NCBI GenBank assembly: GCA_037045355.1
Contig: JBAOHO010000013.1
Coordinates: forward strand, 124,001-188,000
Source: Candidatus Nanopelagicales bacterium
GTDB taxonomy: Bacteria > Actinomycetota > Actinomycetes > S36-B12 > GCA-2699445
Length of the DNA: 64,000 nucleotides
Reading direction: 5' to 3'
Shown here: positions 51,290 through 59,332 of the stretch, one piece after another
Layout of the letters: each line of letters begins with the position of its first letter
Numbering within the stretch: the stretch's first letter is position 1
Notes under the pieces: generated by a model
What the model saw: the letters and a program-made list of their open reading frames with translations, nothing else
Told to the model about the DNA's origin: nothing
The model's database searches: none
Program-made: the position numbers and the translations under genes

Positions 51290-52309
51290 ATGGCGGAACT
51301 GCTGATCGCCCGCAACCCCGACCCGGACTCGAAGCTGCCGTATCTGATGCTCCTACCGTTGGGGCAGGGTTTGGTCTTCCGCGTCCGGGACACCTGGCCG
51401 AGGACCAGTGCCGTCTACTGCCACCCGGTGTCGCGGGACGAGTGGCCGACATCGCCGGACATCGTCATTCGGGAAGCCCTGCGATCGTGTGAGCGCCGTG
51501 GTGCGGCGATCGATCTCGTCCTGCAGCGGTCGCGGGAGAACCGCTCTCAACTGGTGTTCACCAAAGCGCGCGGCCGCGACGTCGTGTTCTGGCAGGGACC
51601 CCGAACCCGCAAGAAGTCCCGACCCCGCGCCGCAGTTCCCAAGGGCTGGGCCGACGGTGGGTCCTTGGAAGTGACCGTCGACTCCCACGAGCGTTACGCC
51701 TATCGTTTCAGCGATCGTCGGGTGACCACCACCAAGCGGTCGCTGCCCGCCGGGGACTACGGGCTGATCGTCGAGGATCGGCTGATCGCTGTCGTGGAGC
51801 GCAAGTCGGCATCGGACTTCGTGTCGTCGCTCACCTCAGGTCGATTGGCGTTCGCGATGGGGGAGTTGGCGGCCGTACCCAGGGCCGCGGTGGTCGTCGA
51901 GGACCGCTTCTCCGCGATCTTCGCCCTGGGCTTCGTCCGGCCGTCACAGATCGCGGACTCCCTGGCCGAGACCCAGGTTCGCTGGCCCACCGTGCCAATC
52001 GTGTTCTGCGATACGCGGTCGATGGCCGAGGAGTACACCTACCGCTTCCTCGCCGCCGCCCGGCAGGTCGTCGCCGACGACGAGGTGTTGCTCTCCCGGC
52101 TGACCCCGCTGGCCATGCCCTCGCGCAAGCCCATGTCCGCCCCGGTGGCGCCAGACCTGGATGTCTCCGCCGCCGAGGTGCGGGCCTGGGCAGCGCTCGC
52201 GGGCGTTCCGGTTTCCGCCAAGGGGCGCATCAGCGCCAAGGTCCTCGCCGCCTACCGCCGCGCCAACCCCACGGACTCGGGCGCCGACGCGCCGCCGTTA
52301 GGACACTGA
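51290..52309 (+). CDS. ERCC4-family nuclease with Lsr2-like C-terminal domain
   Basis: 339 residues starting MAELLIARNPDPDSKLPYLM, the usual start of actinobacterial members. The N-terminal 130 residues are a conserved unknown domain with YCHPVSRDEWP. The ERCC4 nuclease domain follows with SLPAGDYGLIVEDRLIAVVE and the active-site motif VVERKSASDFVSSLTSGRLA (ERKxxxDF). The last 40 residues, VSAAEVRAWAALAGVPVSAK then GRISAKVLAAYRRAN, resemble the Lsr2 C-terminal DNA-binding domain, which binds AT-rich minor grooves. The combination suggests a structure-specific nuclease guided to DNA, perhaps in repair. No clear ribosome-binding site precedes the ATG. Confidence 0.8.
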   Translation: MAELLIARNPDPDSKLPYLMLLPLGQGLVFRVRDTWPRTSAVYCHPVSRDEWPTSPDIVIREALRSCERRGAAIDLVLQRSRENRSQLVFTKARGRDVVFWQGPRTRKKSRPRAAVPKGWADGGSLEVTVDSHERYAYRFSDRRVTTTKRSLPAGDYGLIVEDRLIAVVERKSASDFVSSLTSGRLAFAMGELAAVPRAAVVVEDRFSAIFALGFVRPSQIADSLAETQVRWPTVPIVFCDTRSMAEEYTYRFLAAARQVVADDEVLLSRLTPLAMPSRKPMSAPVAPDLDVSAAEVRAWAALAGVPVSAKGRISAKVLAAYRRANPTDSGADAPPLGH

Positions 52310-52424
52310 CCACCGCTACGCGAAAAAGAGCAGACGGAGTGTGGGCGCGATCACGGAACGGGCCTCACCTTCCGCCTTACGTTGTGTCGACCCTGACGGG
52401 CAGGGCAGCGACAAGGAGGCAGAA

Positions 52425-52886
52425 ATGGCGACATCCACAGTCAACATCACGACGAATGCCACGGGCATCGACGTCAGTCGAAGGGTGGTCGCCGGCGCTG
52501 CCGGTGGCCTGGTCGGCGGCATGGTGTTCGGGATGATGATGCAGATGATGGACATGATCCCGATGGTGGCGATGATGGTCGGCAGCGAGTCGATCATCGT
52601 GGGTTGGGGGCTCCACCTGGCGATCTCGGTGGCTTTGGGAATCGGCTTCGGGCTTGTCTCGGTGCGGGGCCTGGATTCGTGGGGTCCTGGCATCGGAATG
52701 GGTGTGGTGTACGGCGTGGTGTGGTGGGTGCTCGGCGCCCTGCTCCTGATGCCGGTGAAACTGGGGATGCCGGTCTTCGTGATCAACACCATGGCGTGGC
52801 AGTCGCTCATGGGTCACATCATCTTCGGTGCGATCTTGGGCGCAGTCGCGGTCGCGGTCATCCGACGGGGAGCGCAGCGGGTGTGA
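52425..52886 (+). CDS. Methionine-rich four-helix membrane protein
   Basis: 153 residues with a strong AAGGAGGC before the ATG. Four hydrophobic helices: VVAGAAGGLVGGMVFGMMMQ, LAISVALGIGFGLVSV, GMGVVYGVVWWVLGALLLMP and IIFGAILGAVAVAVI. The first is followed by a run of Met (MMMQMMDMIPMVAMMVG), which could bind copper or silver or simply pack in the membrane. The stop overlaps the GTG of the thioredoxin-like gene, making the first of four overlapping genes with the Crp/Fnr regulator. I do not recognise a defined family. Confidence 0.72.
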   Translation: MATSTVNITTNATGIDVSRRVVAGAAGGLVGGMVFGMMMQMMDMIPMVAMMVGSESIIVGWGLHLAISVALGIGFGLVSVRGLDSWGPGIGMGVVYGVVWWVLGALLLMPVKLGMPVFVINTMAWQSLMGHIIFGAILGAVAVAVIRRGAQRV

Positions 52887-53140
52887 CCGGTCGGATCCGT
52901 TTGGAGGTGCTGGTGTCGGTGTCCTGCGCGGGTTGCGCGCAGGCACTGGCCCTGGCGCATCGGTTCGGCCAGGAGCGCCCGGACGTGGTCGTTGATGTCA
53001 TCGACGTCGACCACAGCAGTTGGAGACCCAAGCCGGGATTCGCCGGGACGCCGATGTTCTATCTGGGGGATACCGTGGTGTCCTATGGCAATCCCACATT
53101 GGCTCAGTTACATGCTGCGGTCACCGAGGCGGAGTTGTGA
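52883..53140 (+). CDS. Small thioredoxin-fold CxxC protein
   Basis: 85 residues; the GTG start overlaps the membrane gene stop (GTGA). The order LEVLVSVSCAGCAQALALAH (CAGC redox or metal site), VVVDVIDVDH, AGTPMFYLGDTVVSYG (with the cis-Pro of a thioredoxin fold in GTP) is that of a minimal glutaredoxin/thioredoxin-like domain. It may reduce or sense the Crp/Fnr-type protein encoded next, whose start overlaps this stop by one base (TGATG); this is an inference from gene order. Confidence 0.75.
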   Translation: MTGRIRLEVLVSVSCAGCAQALALAHRFGQERPDVVVDVIDVDHSSWRPKPGFAGTPMFYLGDTVVSYGNPTLAQLHAAVTEAEL

Positions 53141-53862
53141 TGGCTGACGTCGAGCGAGAGTGGGTGTTGCGCGAGTTCGACCTTTTTCGGGACTTGTCCG
53201 ATGACGAGGTCGAGGTCATCGGTAAGTCGGCTCCGATGAGCCAGCTGCCCGCGGGACAGATGCTGTATTCACCGGATAGTCCGACCGAGGTGCTGTTCAT
53301 CCTGAAGAAGGGCCGCATCCGGCTATACCAGATCGGCATCGACGGGCGGACCATGACCACAGCGATGATCACACCGGGTCAGGTTTTCGGTGAGATGGCC
53401 GCGCTGGGACAGCATCTGGATCAGAGCTACGCCGAGGCGATCGAGCCGTGCGTGGTCTGTCTGATGAGCCGCGCCGATGTGGAACGGCTTCTGCTGTCCG
53501 ATCCGCGTATCGCCACGCGAGTGGCGGAGTTTCTGGGCTCGCGAGTGGCGGATCTCGAACGGCGACTGGGCGACAGTGTGTTGAAGTCCGCCCCGGAACG
53601 GATCGCGGCGACACTGGCCCGATTGGCCGGCAACACCGGTGACCAAGCGACGGTGAAACTGACCCACGAACAACTGGCGGACCTGGTCGGAAGCAGCAGG
53701 GAGACCACGACGAAGGTTCTGGGCGACCTGGCCGACCGGGGTCTGGTGTCTCTGCGGCGCGGTCGGATCATCGTGCGCGACCCGGCGACGCTGCGCGAAC
53801 TTGCCGACAGCGGTGGCCTGTCGGTCGCCACCGGGGGCTACCAGTCGAAGGTAATGCGATGA
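53140..53862 (+). CDS. Crp/Fnr family transcriptional regulator
   Basis: 240 residues. The cyclic-nucleotide-binding-like barrel has LFRDLSDDEVEVIGKSAPMS, LPAGQMLYSPDSPTEVLFIL and PGQVFGEMAALGQHLDQSYA. The dimer helix follows, then the winged HTH LTHEQLADLVGSSRETTTKV, LGDLADRGLVSLRRGRIIV. The phosphate-binding cassette of cAMP-CRP (R-S-x-T) is not evident, and the N-terminal four-Cys Fe-S motif of FNR is absent; only a Cys pair EPCVVCLMSR is present in the barrel. The signal may therefore be redox or haem. It is coupled to the thioredoxin-like gene and lies 5.5 kb upstream of narG, so nitrate or oxygen control is a reasonable guess. Confidence 0.9.
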   Translation: MADVEREWVLREFDLFRDLSDDEVEVIGKSAPMSQLPAGQMLYSPDSPTEVLFILKKGRIRLYQIGIDGRTMTTAMITPGQVFGEMAALGQHLDQSYAEAIEPCVVCLMSRADVERLLLSDPRIATRVAEFLGSRVADLERRLGDSVLKSAPERIAATLARLAGNTGDQATVKLTHEQLADLVGSSRETTTKVLGDLADRGLVSLRRGRIIVRDPATLRELADSGGLSVATGGYQSKVMR

Positions 53863-54260
53863 GTACGTCGGACGACACGGTCACAGAACTCATCGGGGTC
53901 TATCACGCCGATGGCGGACCGATCGGTGAGGCGAAGTATGTACTGGGCAAGCTCCTGGGAACCGCGCACTGTGCACTTTGCGACGTCACCCATTCCCCGG
54001 TGCGCCGCAAGCCCCAGTGGGACGCGATGGTCAGCCGTATGGGGATTCCGGTGACGCTACTGCACCTGAACGAGCAACCCACGGACGTCGCGGCCGCCAC
54101 ACAGGTCGCCGGCACTCCCGTGGTGTTGGCCCGACTGACAGACGGTTCCCTGCAAGTGGCCTTGAGTCCCGACCAGTTGGACCAGTTGGGCGGATCGGTG
54201 AGCAACTTCGAGTCCGCCGTGATCACCAGCATCGACCACAACGGCTGGAGTTCCACCTGA
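53859..54260 (+). CDS. Conserved hypothetical protein with a CxxC motif
   Basis: 133 residues; the ATG overlaps the Crp/Fnr stop (ATGA). The conserved part is LGTAHCALCDVTHSPVRRKP then QWDAMVSRMGIPVTLLHLNE, reminiscent of a family with CxLCxxTHxxxxxKxxW found in various bacteria, without known function. The Cys pair plus His could bind metal. It ends the four-gene overlapping unit with the membrane protein, thioredoxin-like protein and regulator. Confidence 0.72.
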   Translation: MSTSDDTVTELIGVYHADGGPIGEAKYVLGKLLGTAHCALCDVTHSPVRRKPQWDAMVSRMGIPVTLLHLNEQPTDVAAATQVAGTPVVLARLTDGSLQVALSPDQLDQLGGSVSNFESAVITSIDHNGWSST

Positions 54261-54319
54261 CGCTGGGGTCGTCGTGGAGCGCTTCGCAGGTGGCAGTTGG
54301 GGCTGATCTTCCGCCCGCC

Positions 54320-54847
54320 TCAGCAGTCGCAGATCTCCAGCTTGACGACGCGGACGACCTGGTTGGTGAGCTGGAACACCGTATGGGTGTCGCTCTCACC
54401 CAGGTCGGGAGGCTGGGTCTCGCAGACCTGCCGGCTCGGATCATCAGGAACCTGTTGGCACGACACGTCATACTCGGCCCGGAGTTGCGCAAGCGTGGAC
54501 CCGACGCCGATGCCCTCGGTAGTGCGCGGCTGACGAGAACGAGTCGATATGGTGACCGTTCCTATCGAATGACTGATCTTCACCGTGAAGCGATCCGGGT
54601 ACTTCAGGATCCGGTAGCGGCCGAGGTCGTCGGATCCCCGGGTCACCTGGCGCGGCGGGCCCATCTGCTTGACCACCCACCATGCGCGGTTGTGGATCCT
54701 GATGCCGTTCATGCTGCGGTCCACCTTGATGACGTCGGTGTCAACTGCGGCAGTGGCGCCGTTCGCGGACGCTACGAGGGTGAGAGCGGCACCGGTTGCG
54801 GCGACCAGGAGGAGTGGCACGGGGCGAAGCCGGGCGAGAGGGGACAT
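54320..54847 (-). CDS. Secreted protein of unknown function
   Basis: 175 residues with a signal peptide (LRPVPLLLVAATGAALTLVA, SANGATA). The mature part contains VDRSMNGIRIHNRAWWVVKQ, GPPRQVTRGSDDLGRYRILK and VGSTLAQLRAEYDVSCQQVP, suggesting a repeated beta-alpha domain, with Cys pairs near the end (CQQV...RQVCETQ and EICDC). It resembles secreted actinobacterial proteins that compare a parameter against a start value (GxGVGSTLAQLR motif). A TATGGT box 6 nt before the ATG supports this start. Confidence 0.68.
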   Translation of the reverse strand: MSPLARLRPVPLLLVAATGAALTLVASANGATAAVDTDVIKVDRSMNGIRIHNRAWWVVKQMGPPRQVTRGSDDLGRYRILKYPDRFTVKISHSIGTVTISTRSRQPRTTEGIGVGSTLAQLRAEYDVSCQQVPDDPSRQVCETQPPDLGESDTHTVFQLTNQVVRVVKLEICDC

Positions 54848-54853
54848 ACGTGC

Positions 54854-54859
54854 ACCATA
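54854..54859 (-). promoter_or_regulatory. Leaderless -10 box TATGGT
   Basis: On the minus strand TATGGT is followed by 6 nt and the ATG at 54847. The rest of the gap to 55050 shows no gene. Confidence 0.5.
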
Positions 54860-55050
54860 GGTCGGATTCAGTCGGTCATGGACCTCTGCGCGTTGGAATC
54901 ACGCGGTCGGGTGCGGTCCCTTCGGCGCACCGCGGGCTCTGCGGCGCGGTGCGCGGATGCCGGTGAGATGGAGTGAAGGCAGCCGGTGTCGCGGTGGGTC
55001 ATCGGGCCTCTTGCCGTCGGGCGGGGATGTGCAGGAGTGGGACGGCCAGC

Positions 55051-55353
55051 TCAATCCCGGCTCTCGTCCTCGTCGCCGACGACGTTCACTCCCCGCCAGA
55101 ATGCGATGTATCCCTTGATCTGCTGGGCGGCCGCTGACGGGTCACGGTAGACCCAAGCTGCATCGGTGTTGGTCTTGCCATCGACGACCACGCTGAAGTA
55201 GGACGCCTGGCCCTTCCACGGGCACGTCGTATGCGTGCCGCTGTCGACGAAGAACTCCTGGTTCAAGGACTCGGGTGGGAAGTAGTGGTTGCCCTCCACG
55301 ACGACTGTGTCGTCGGACTTCGCCAGCACAGCCCCGTTCCAGATCGCTTTCAT
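55051..55353 (-). CDS. DUF427 domain protein
   Basis: 100 residues, the usual size. Conserved DUF427 elements are MKAIWNGAVLAKSDDTVVVE, GNHYFPPESLNQEFF, TCPWKGQASYFSVVVDGK and AAWVYRDPSAAAQQIKGYIA. The family folds as a small beta sheet, with the CPWKG loop conserved. Function is unknown. AGGAA stands before the ATG. The 230-bp gap upstream holds no gene. Confidence 0.9.
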   Translation of the reverse strand: MKAIWNGAVLAKSDDTVVVEGNHYFPPESLNQEFFVDSGTHTTCPWKGQASYFSVVVDGKTNTDAAWVYRDPSAAAQQIKGYIAFWRGVNVVGDEDESRD

Positions 55354-55584
55354 CAGTGTTCCTTCCTGTCATGGGCCTGGTCTGGGCCTGTTTTGGCCGT
55401 GTGAGTCCCCTCGCGAGAGTCCCTCTTTGGGAATCCACCCTGACACTCCTGGCCTGGGTACTACTGTGGGGGCGCCCACACGGTCCTGCCACACGGCGCT
55501 GCCGGGCCGTTCAGCGTGAGGCGTGCTCCGGATGGCTGGATACGCAGTCGCGCAGGGCGAGCGTCGTGGGGTGCGGCCCTTGAG

Positions 55585-56271
55585 TCACGTGGCCAGCAGA
55601 AGCCCGATGTGGGTGTAGTAGTTGAGCACGCTGTACAGGGTCAGCGCTACCCCGCTGACAACCAGGCACCAACCGGACACCAGCGCCAGGGGGCCACGCA
55701 GGTTGCGCACGGCCCAGGGGGCCAGCAGGCAGCCGATCGCGGCCAGCGCGTAGACGACGCCGAGGAAGCCGTTCTCGAGGCCCGCCGGCAGGGCGCCGCT
55801 GACCGGCTCCTGCTGCGGTGCGTTACCGAACGCGTTGAGCGAGAGGATCGCAATGGTGCAGGAGGTCAGGATCAGTCCCAGCACGAAGATGAGCCACGCC
55901 AGCGGCTGGGTGACGGCCAGTAGGTGTCGGTCATCGGCGCTACTCGCGGTCAGGGCGCTGCCTCGGGCCCACAGGTAGAGGGCAGCCGCGAGGACCAGGA
56001 GTCCAAGGAATAGCGAAGGTTCGCCGAACAGGATGTTCACCTGTGGCTTCTCATCGAGTGGCCATGTCACGGTCATGGCCCCGCTCAGGAAAGTGATGAT
56101 CACCCCCAACACCCCCAAGCTGAGAGCCCAACCCTCAACTGAGAGAAGGTCCCGCCGCCGGACGTGTCGGGCGAGCAGGGGAACAAGGATCATCGCGGTT
56201 CCGGCCGCCACGCCGAGCAAGGTGTTGTAGAGGATCACCAGGACCTCCATGGTCGGCTGTCTGCCGCCCAT
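55585..56271 (-). CDS. Six-helix membrane protein (DUF981-like)
   Basis: About 228 residues with six to seven hydrophobic helices: VILYNTLLGVAAGTAMILVP, LSLGVLGVIITFLSGAMTVT, FLGLLVLAAALYLWARG, LAWLIFVLGLILTSCTIAI, GFLGVVYALAAIGCLLAPWA and ALVSGWCLVVSGVALTLYSV. The loop TWPLDEKPQVNILFGEPSLF is the type of conserved stretch found in DUF981 proteins. Function unknown. Two ATG codons (56271 and 56250) are possible, and neither has a clear ribosome-binding site. Confidence 0.72.
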   Translation of the reverse strand: MGGRQPTMEVLVILYNTLLGVAAGTAMILVPLLARHVRRRDLLSVEGWALSLGVLGVIITFLSGAMTVTWPLDEKPQVNILFGEPSLFLGLLVLAAALYLWARGSALTASSADDRHLLAVTQPLAWLIFVLGLILTSCTIAILSLNAFGNAPQQEPVSGALPAGLENGFLGVVYALAAIGCLLAPWAVRNLRGPLALVSGWCLVVSGVALTLYSVLNYYTHIGLLLAT

Positions 56272-56338
56272 TGTTGCGAGCGGAAGCCGCCGACGCGCGG
56301 GTCCGTGATCAGGCGCGCGGGTGAGTGATCAGGAAGGT

Positions 56339-56382
<44 letters not shown>

Positions 56383-56451
56383 GATCTCGATGGGCGCGAG
56401 TGACTCCCGTCGTTCGTCGGGAACGGGGTCGGTGGTCACAGGTCCGGCAAG

Positions 56452-57900
56452 TCACAGGTCCTGCAAGAGGGCGTCGGCAGCGAGGATCCCGGAGATCGCG
56501 GAGCGCCCAACGCTGTATCCCGGATAGGTGGTCTGGCCGCCTTGGTAAAGGCCCCGGATCGGGGTGCGGTGGGGGAAGTGATTCCAGGGTGCGACCTGTG
56601 GCGACAGGCCGTAGACGGCGCCACGATACAGATTCAGGTCGTCCCGGAATTCCTTCGGGCTCGTCGTACGCGTGGCGGCGATGTCGAGGTCGTGAATGCG
56701 CGAGAGTGCCTCCACCGCGCGGTCTTCCACCTCAGCCTTCCGATCGTCGTTCCATCGATCCAACGGGAGGTCACGGTGTACTGGTGGGTACATCTCGATG
56801 ACGCTCCCGCCCTCGGGCGCGAGTCCTGGCAAGGTCACTGTGGGAACGTCGTACACGGGCCACATGACCCCGTTGTCGCAGGGGGTGAAGACCTCGTCCT
56901 GGTGGTCCATAGGAGGAATGTGGCAGTTCGAATGACTCGGAACGTCGATGTGATTGCGCAGACCGAGCTGCACAGAGAACGCGCTGTGGGACAGCTTCGC
57001 GTTCTTGGCCTTCCGCGCCAACCGGCGGGGGGAGTCCTCAGGACTCAGCAATGACTCGTAAGTCAGCATTCCGCTCACTGTCGACAGGACTGCGTCGAGT
57101 TCCATGGTGTCGTGGCCCTCGATCTGCACCGCGCGTACCTGGTTGCCCTCGACCCTGATCCTCTCGACCCGGTGCCGCAGGTGGATACGACCCCCATGAG
57201 CCACCGTGACTGTGCTGAGAGCTTCCGGGACTCTACCCATCCCGCCCACCGGGAGATGAAATCCGTCGCAGAACAACGTCACGAGGCCCAGGATCGAGAT
57301 CACCGGCTGCTGCTGTGGGGGAATCCCGGTGTACAGCAGGACTCCGGACATCGCTGCCCGGACCGATTCGTCGCTGAACAGCCGGTCCAGTTCGTCGGCC
57401 ACGGAACCTCGGAACTTGGGCAGTTGCCGCCAGCCCTTGGCCAGGACGTGAGGAAGGCTGAGAGGCCGCACCAAGATGTCGTCGGTCAGCAGCCGAAGGG
57501 CGGGCTGCCAGCGAGCCATCATGGCATCCAGTTCGCGCTGCAGAGCCCGCTCGTCGACTGTCCCATCGCGCCTATCGACGCTTACTCGGCGTTCCCCCCC
57601 GAAGGTGACCCGGTCGCCGTTGGGCAAAACGGTGGTCTGTGGCGCTGCGATGCGCTGCAGGGGAAGCACGGATTGTCGGTCCAACCCGAGTTCAGCGAAG
57701 GTCCGATCCAACATCTGAGGCAGGGCCAGGTACAAGGCCCCGTCGTTGAACGTGTAGCCGCCGATGTCGGTGGTCGAGCAGCACCCGCCGACCTTGTCGT
57801 TGGCCTCGAAGAGTTCGACCTTCATCCCGCTACGCGCGAGCCTTGCGGCGGCGGTGAGTCCTGCGACCCCACCGCCGATCACTCCGACGGTTGATGTCAC
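56452..57900 (-). CDS. Phytoene-desaturase-like FAD oxidoreductase (CrtI family)
   Basis: 482 residues from the GTG at 57900 behind AAGGAG. The FAD/NAD dinucleotide-binding motif is GVIGGGVAGLTAAARLARSG, then VELFEANDKVGGCCST. Substrate-domain regions include LLYTGIPPQQQPVISILGLV and LPVGGMGRVPEALSTVTVAH, and the C-terminal FAD motif is PIRGLYQGGQTTYPGYSVGR. Such enzymes desaturate or isomerise carotenoids or act on other lipophilic substrates. No phytoene synthase or other carotenoid gene is visible, but a P450 gene lies 54 bp upstream on the same strand, so the two probably work on one compound. Substrate unknown. Confidence 0.87.
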   Translation of the reverse strand: MTSTVGVIGGGVAGLTAAARLARSGMKVELFEANDKVGGCCSTTDIGGYTFNDGALYLALPQMLDRTFAELGLDRQSVLPLQRIAAPQTTVLPNGDRVTFGGERRVSVDRRDGTVDERALQRELDAMMARWQPALRLLTDDILVRPLSLPHVLAKGWRQLPKFRGSVADELDRLFSDESVRAAMSGVLLYTGIPPQQQPVISILGLVTLFCDGFHLPVGGMGRVPEALSTVTVAHGGRIHLRHRVERIRVEGNQVRAVQIEGHDTMELDAVLSTVSGMLTYESLLSPEDSPRRLARKAKNAKLSHSAFSVQLGLRNHIDVPSHSNCHIPPMDHQDEVFTPCDNGVMWPVYDVPTVTLPGLAPEGGSVIEMYPPVHRDLPLDRWNDDRKAEVEDRAVEALSRIHDLDIAATRTTSPKEFRDDLNLYRGAVYGLSPQVAPWNHFPHRTPIRGLYQGGQTTYPGYSVGRSAISGILAADALLQDL

Positions 57901-57954
57901 GAGGACTCCTTACTGGTCACACCTGCGACCGATCTTGTTCAGTCGCCACCCGCG

Positions 57955-59172
57955 TTATTCGGCCTGTTCCCCCAACGACAACAAGACCTCGGCAAAACCG
58001 CCCGATGGCGGGGCTGCGCGCTTCGCCGGTGCCCTGAGCGCGAACTTCGGCACCCAATCCAGGAAGACCTCGGTGAATACCCCGAGCTCCAGCCTGGACA
58101 GTCCCTCGCCTGGGCAGTAGTGGATCCCGCGGCCGTAGAGCAAGTTCAGGTCCGTCGGCCGGTCGAGGTGGAACTGGTCCGGTTCCGCGAAGGCACGAGG
58201 GTCGCGTTGAGCGGCCGGCCAGATGATCGTCACCGCGGCGTCGGAGGGAATGTCGGAGGGAGTGTCGGAGGGAGTGTCGGAGGGAATGGAGACACCGTTC
58301 TGGGTCACCGGTCGGGTCTGGGTCACCGGTCGGGTCTGGGTCACCGGTCGGGTGGTGCGGCGGCGGTTGCTGATCAGCGGGGCTTCCAGTCGCAGCATCT
58401 CATCGAGAGCGCGCTGGTCGATGCCAGTTCGCAGATGGCCGCAGATATCGGCGTTTCGAGCGAGGAACTCGCAGATGATGCCCACAGCAGCGGCGATGGT
58501 GCCGAGCTCGCCGACGGTCCAGTTGCGCAGCATGCTCACCAGTTGATCGTCGGTCAGCGCTTCACCGTCGATGTCGGCTGTCAGAAGGTCCACCGTGACG
58601 CTGGAGGGTCCATCCGCCCTACCGGCGCGGGTCTGAGTGAGCACGTCTCGGATGATCCCGTCGAACTCCTTCGCGACCCGATCCAACTCGGCGCGATCAC
58701 GTTTCGCCGTTGCCAGGGCACTTCGATCAGACCATCGCAGAAGTGGGTCGGCCACGGTCTCGGGCCATCCCAGATACGCGCACTGGGCTCGCGCCGCAAA
58801 CGGCAAGGCCAACTCGGACATGACTTCGACCTGGTCACGTCCGGTAACGGATCGTTCGATGAGGTCGGCGGTCAGGTCGCGTAGTTGCGGCTCGAAGGCC
58901 GCCACTCTGGTGGTGCTGAAACAGCGGTCAACGACTGCCCGGTAGGCCGTGTGATTGGGAGGGTCCATCCCGTTCGGTATTGCGACGTGCTCGGAGACGC
59001 GGTTGCTGAACGTGACCGGGTCGCCGAGCGCATCAACCACATCGCTGTGACGCAGCAGTGACCAGCCCCAGGCCCTACTGTGGGCCACCCGGCAACGCTC
59101 GCGAAGCGTGTCGTAGGCGACGATCTGATCATCTCGAACCTCTGGTGCTCGAGGATCCCAGTCGTCTGTCAT
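57955..59172 (-). CDS. Cytochrome P450 with two in-frame repeat insertions
   Basis: 405 residues; GAGGAG precedes the ATG. The haem-binding loop is LLYGRGIHYCPGEGLSRLEL, with the Cys ligand and Tyr in place of the usual first Phe. The ExxR motif is in DEMLRLEAPLISNRRRTTRP. The I-helix region is VGELGTIAAAVG, an atypical A/G-G-x-E/D-T. Between ExxR and the next conserved part are the repeats TRPVTQ (three copies) and PSDT (four copies), encoded by 18-bp and 12-bp tandem arrays. Typical P450s have a plain beta strand and loop here. It is first in a two-gene unit with the CrtI-like gene; the reaction is unknown. Confidence 0.86.
   Translation of the reverse strand: MTDDWDPRAPEVRDDQIVAYDTLRERCRVAHSRAWGWSLLRHSDVVDALGDPVTFSNRVSEHVAIPNGMDPPNHTAYRAVVDRCFSTTRVAAFEPQLRDLTADLIERSVTGRDQVEVMSELALPFAARAQCAYLGWPETVADPLLRWSDRSALATAKRDRAELDRVAKEFDGIIRDVLTQTRAGRADGPSSVTVDLLTADIDGEALTDDQLVSMLRNWTVGELGTIAAAVGIICEFLARNADICGHLRTGIDQRALDEMLRLEAPLISNRRRTTRPVTQTRPVTQTRPVTQNGVSIPSDTPSDTPSDIPSDAAVTIIWPAAQRDPRAFAEPDQFHLDRPTDLNLLYGRGIHYCPGEGLSRLELGVFTEVFLDWVPKFALRAPAKRAAPPSGGFAEVLLSLGEQAE
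58240..58354. repeat. 12-bp (4 copies) and 18-bp (3 copies) tandem repeats inside the P450 gene
   Basis: GTCGGAGGGAAT-type units at 58240, 58252, 58264 and 58276. TGGGTCACCGGTCGGGTC units at 58301, 58319 and 58337. Both lengths are multiples of 3 and keep the reading frame. Confidence 0.93.
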
Positions 59173-59332
59173 GCGCTCCTCCTCAAGTCAGGGTAGGGGG
59201 TGGGTGGACTGTCGCGGCGGGCAGGAGCAGGGATCGGGCTCGGACAAGCAGGCAAACCGACATGCAGGTGTGCCAGAGTCCCCTTGTGACCCCGCAGCAG
59301 GTTCACCCGCACAACGCGATCGCAGGCAGGCG

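Noticed and set aside
52377..52946. A His-rich minus-strand frame opposite the Met-rich membrane gene.
   Set aside because: Its histidines are the complement of Met codons of the real gene, which has a strong ribosome-binding site.
59173..59332. An FNR or CRP box in front of narG.
   Set aside because: I looked for TTGAT-N4-ATCAA and TGTGA-N6-TCACA patterns; the nearest (TGTGA with TTCAC) has the wrong spacing.
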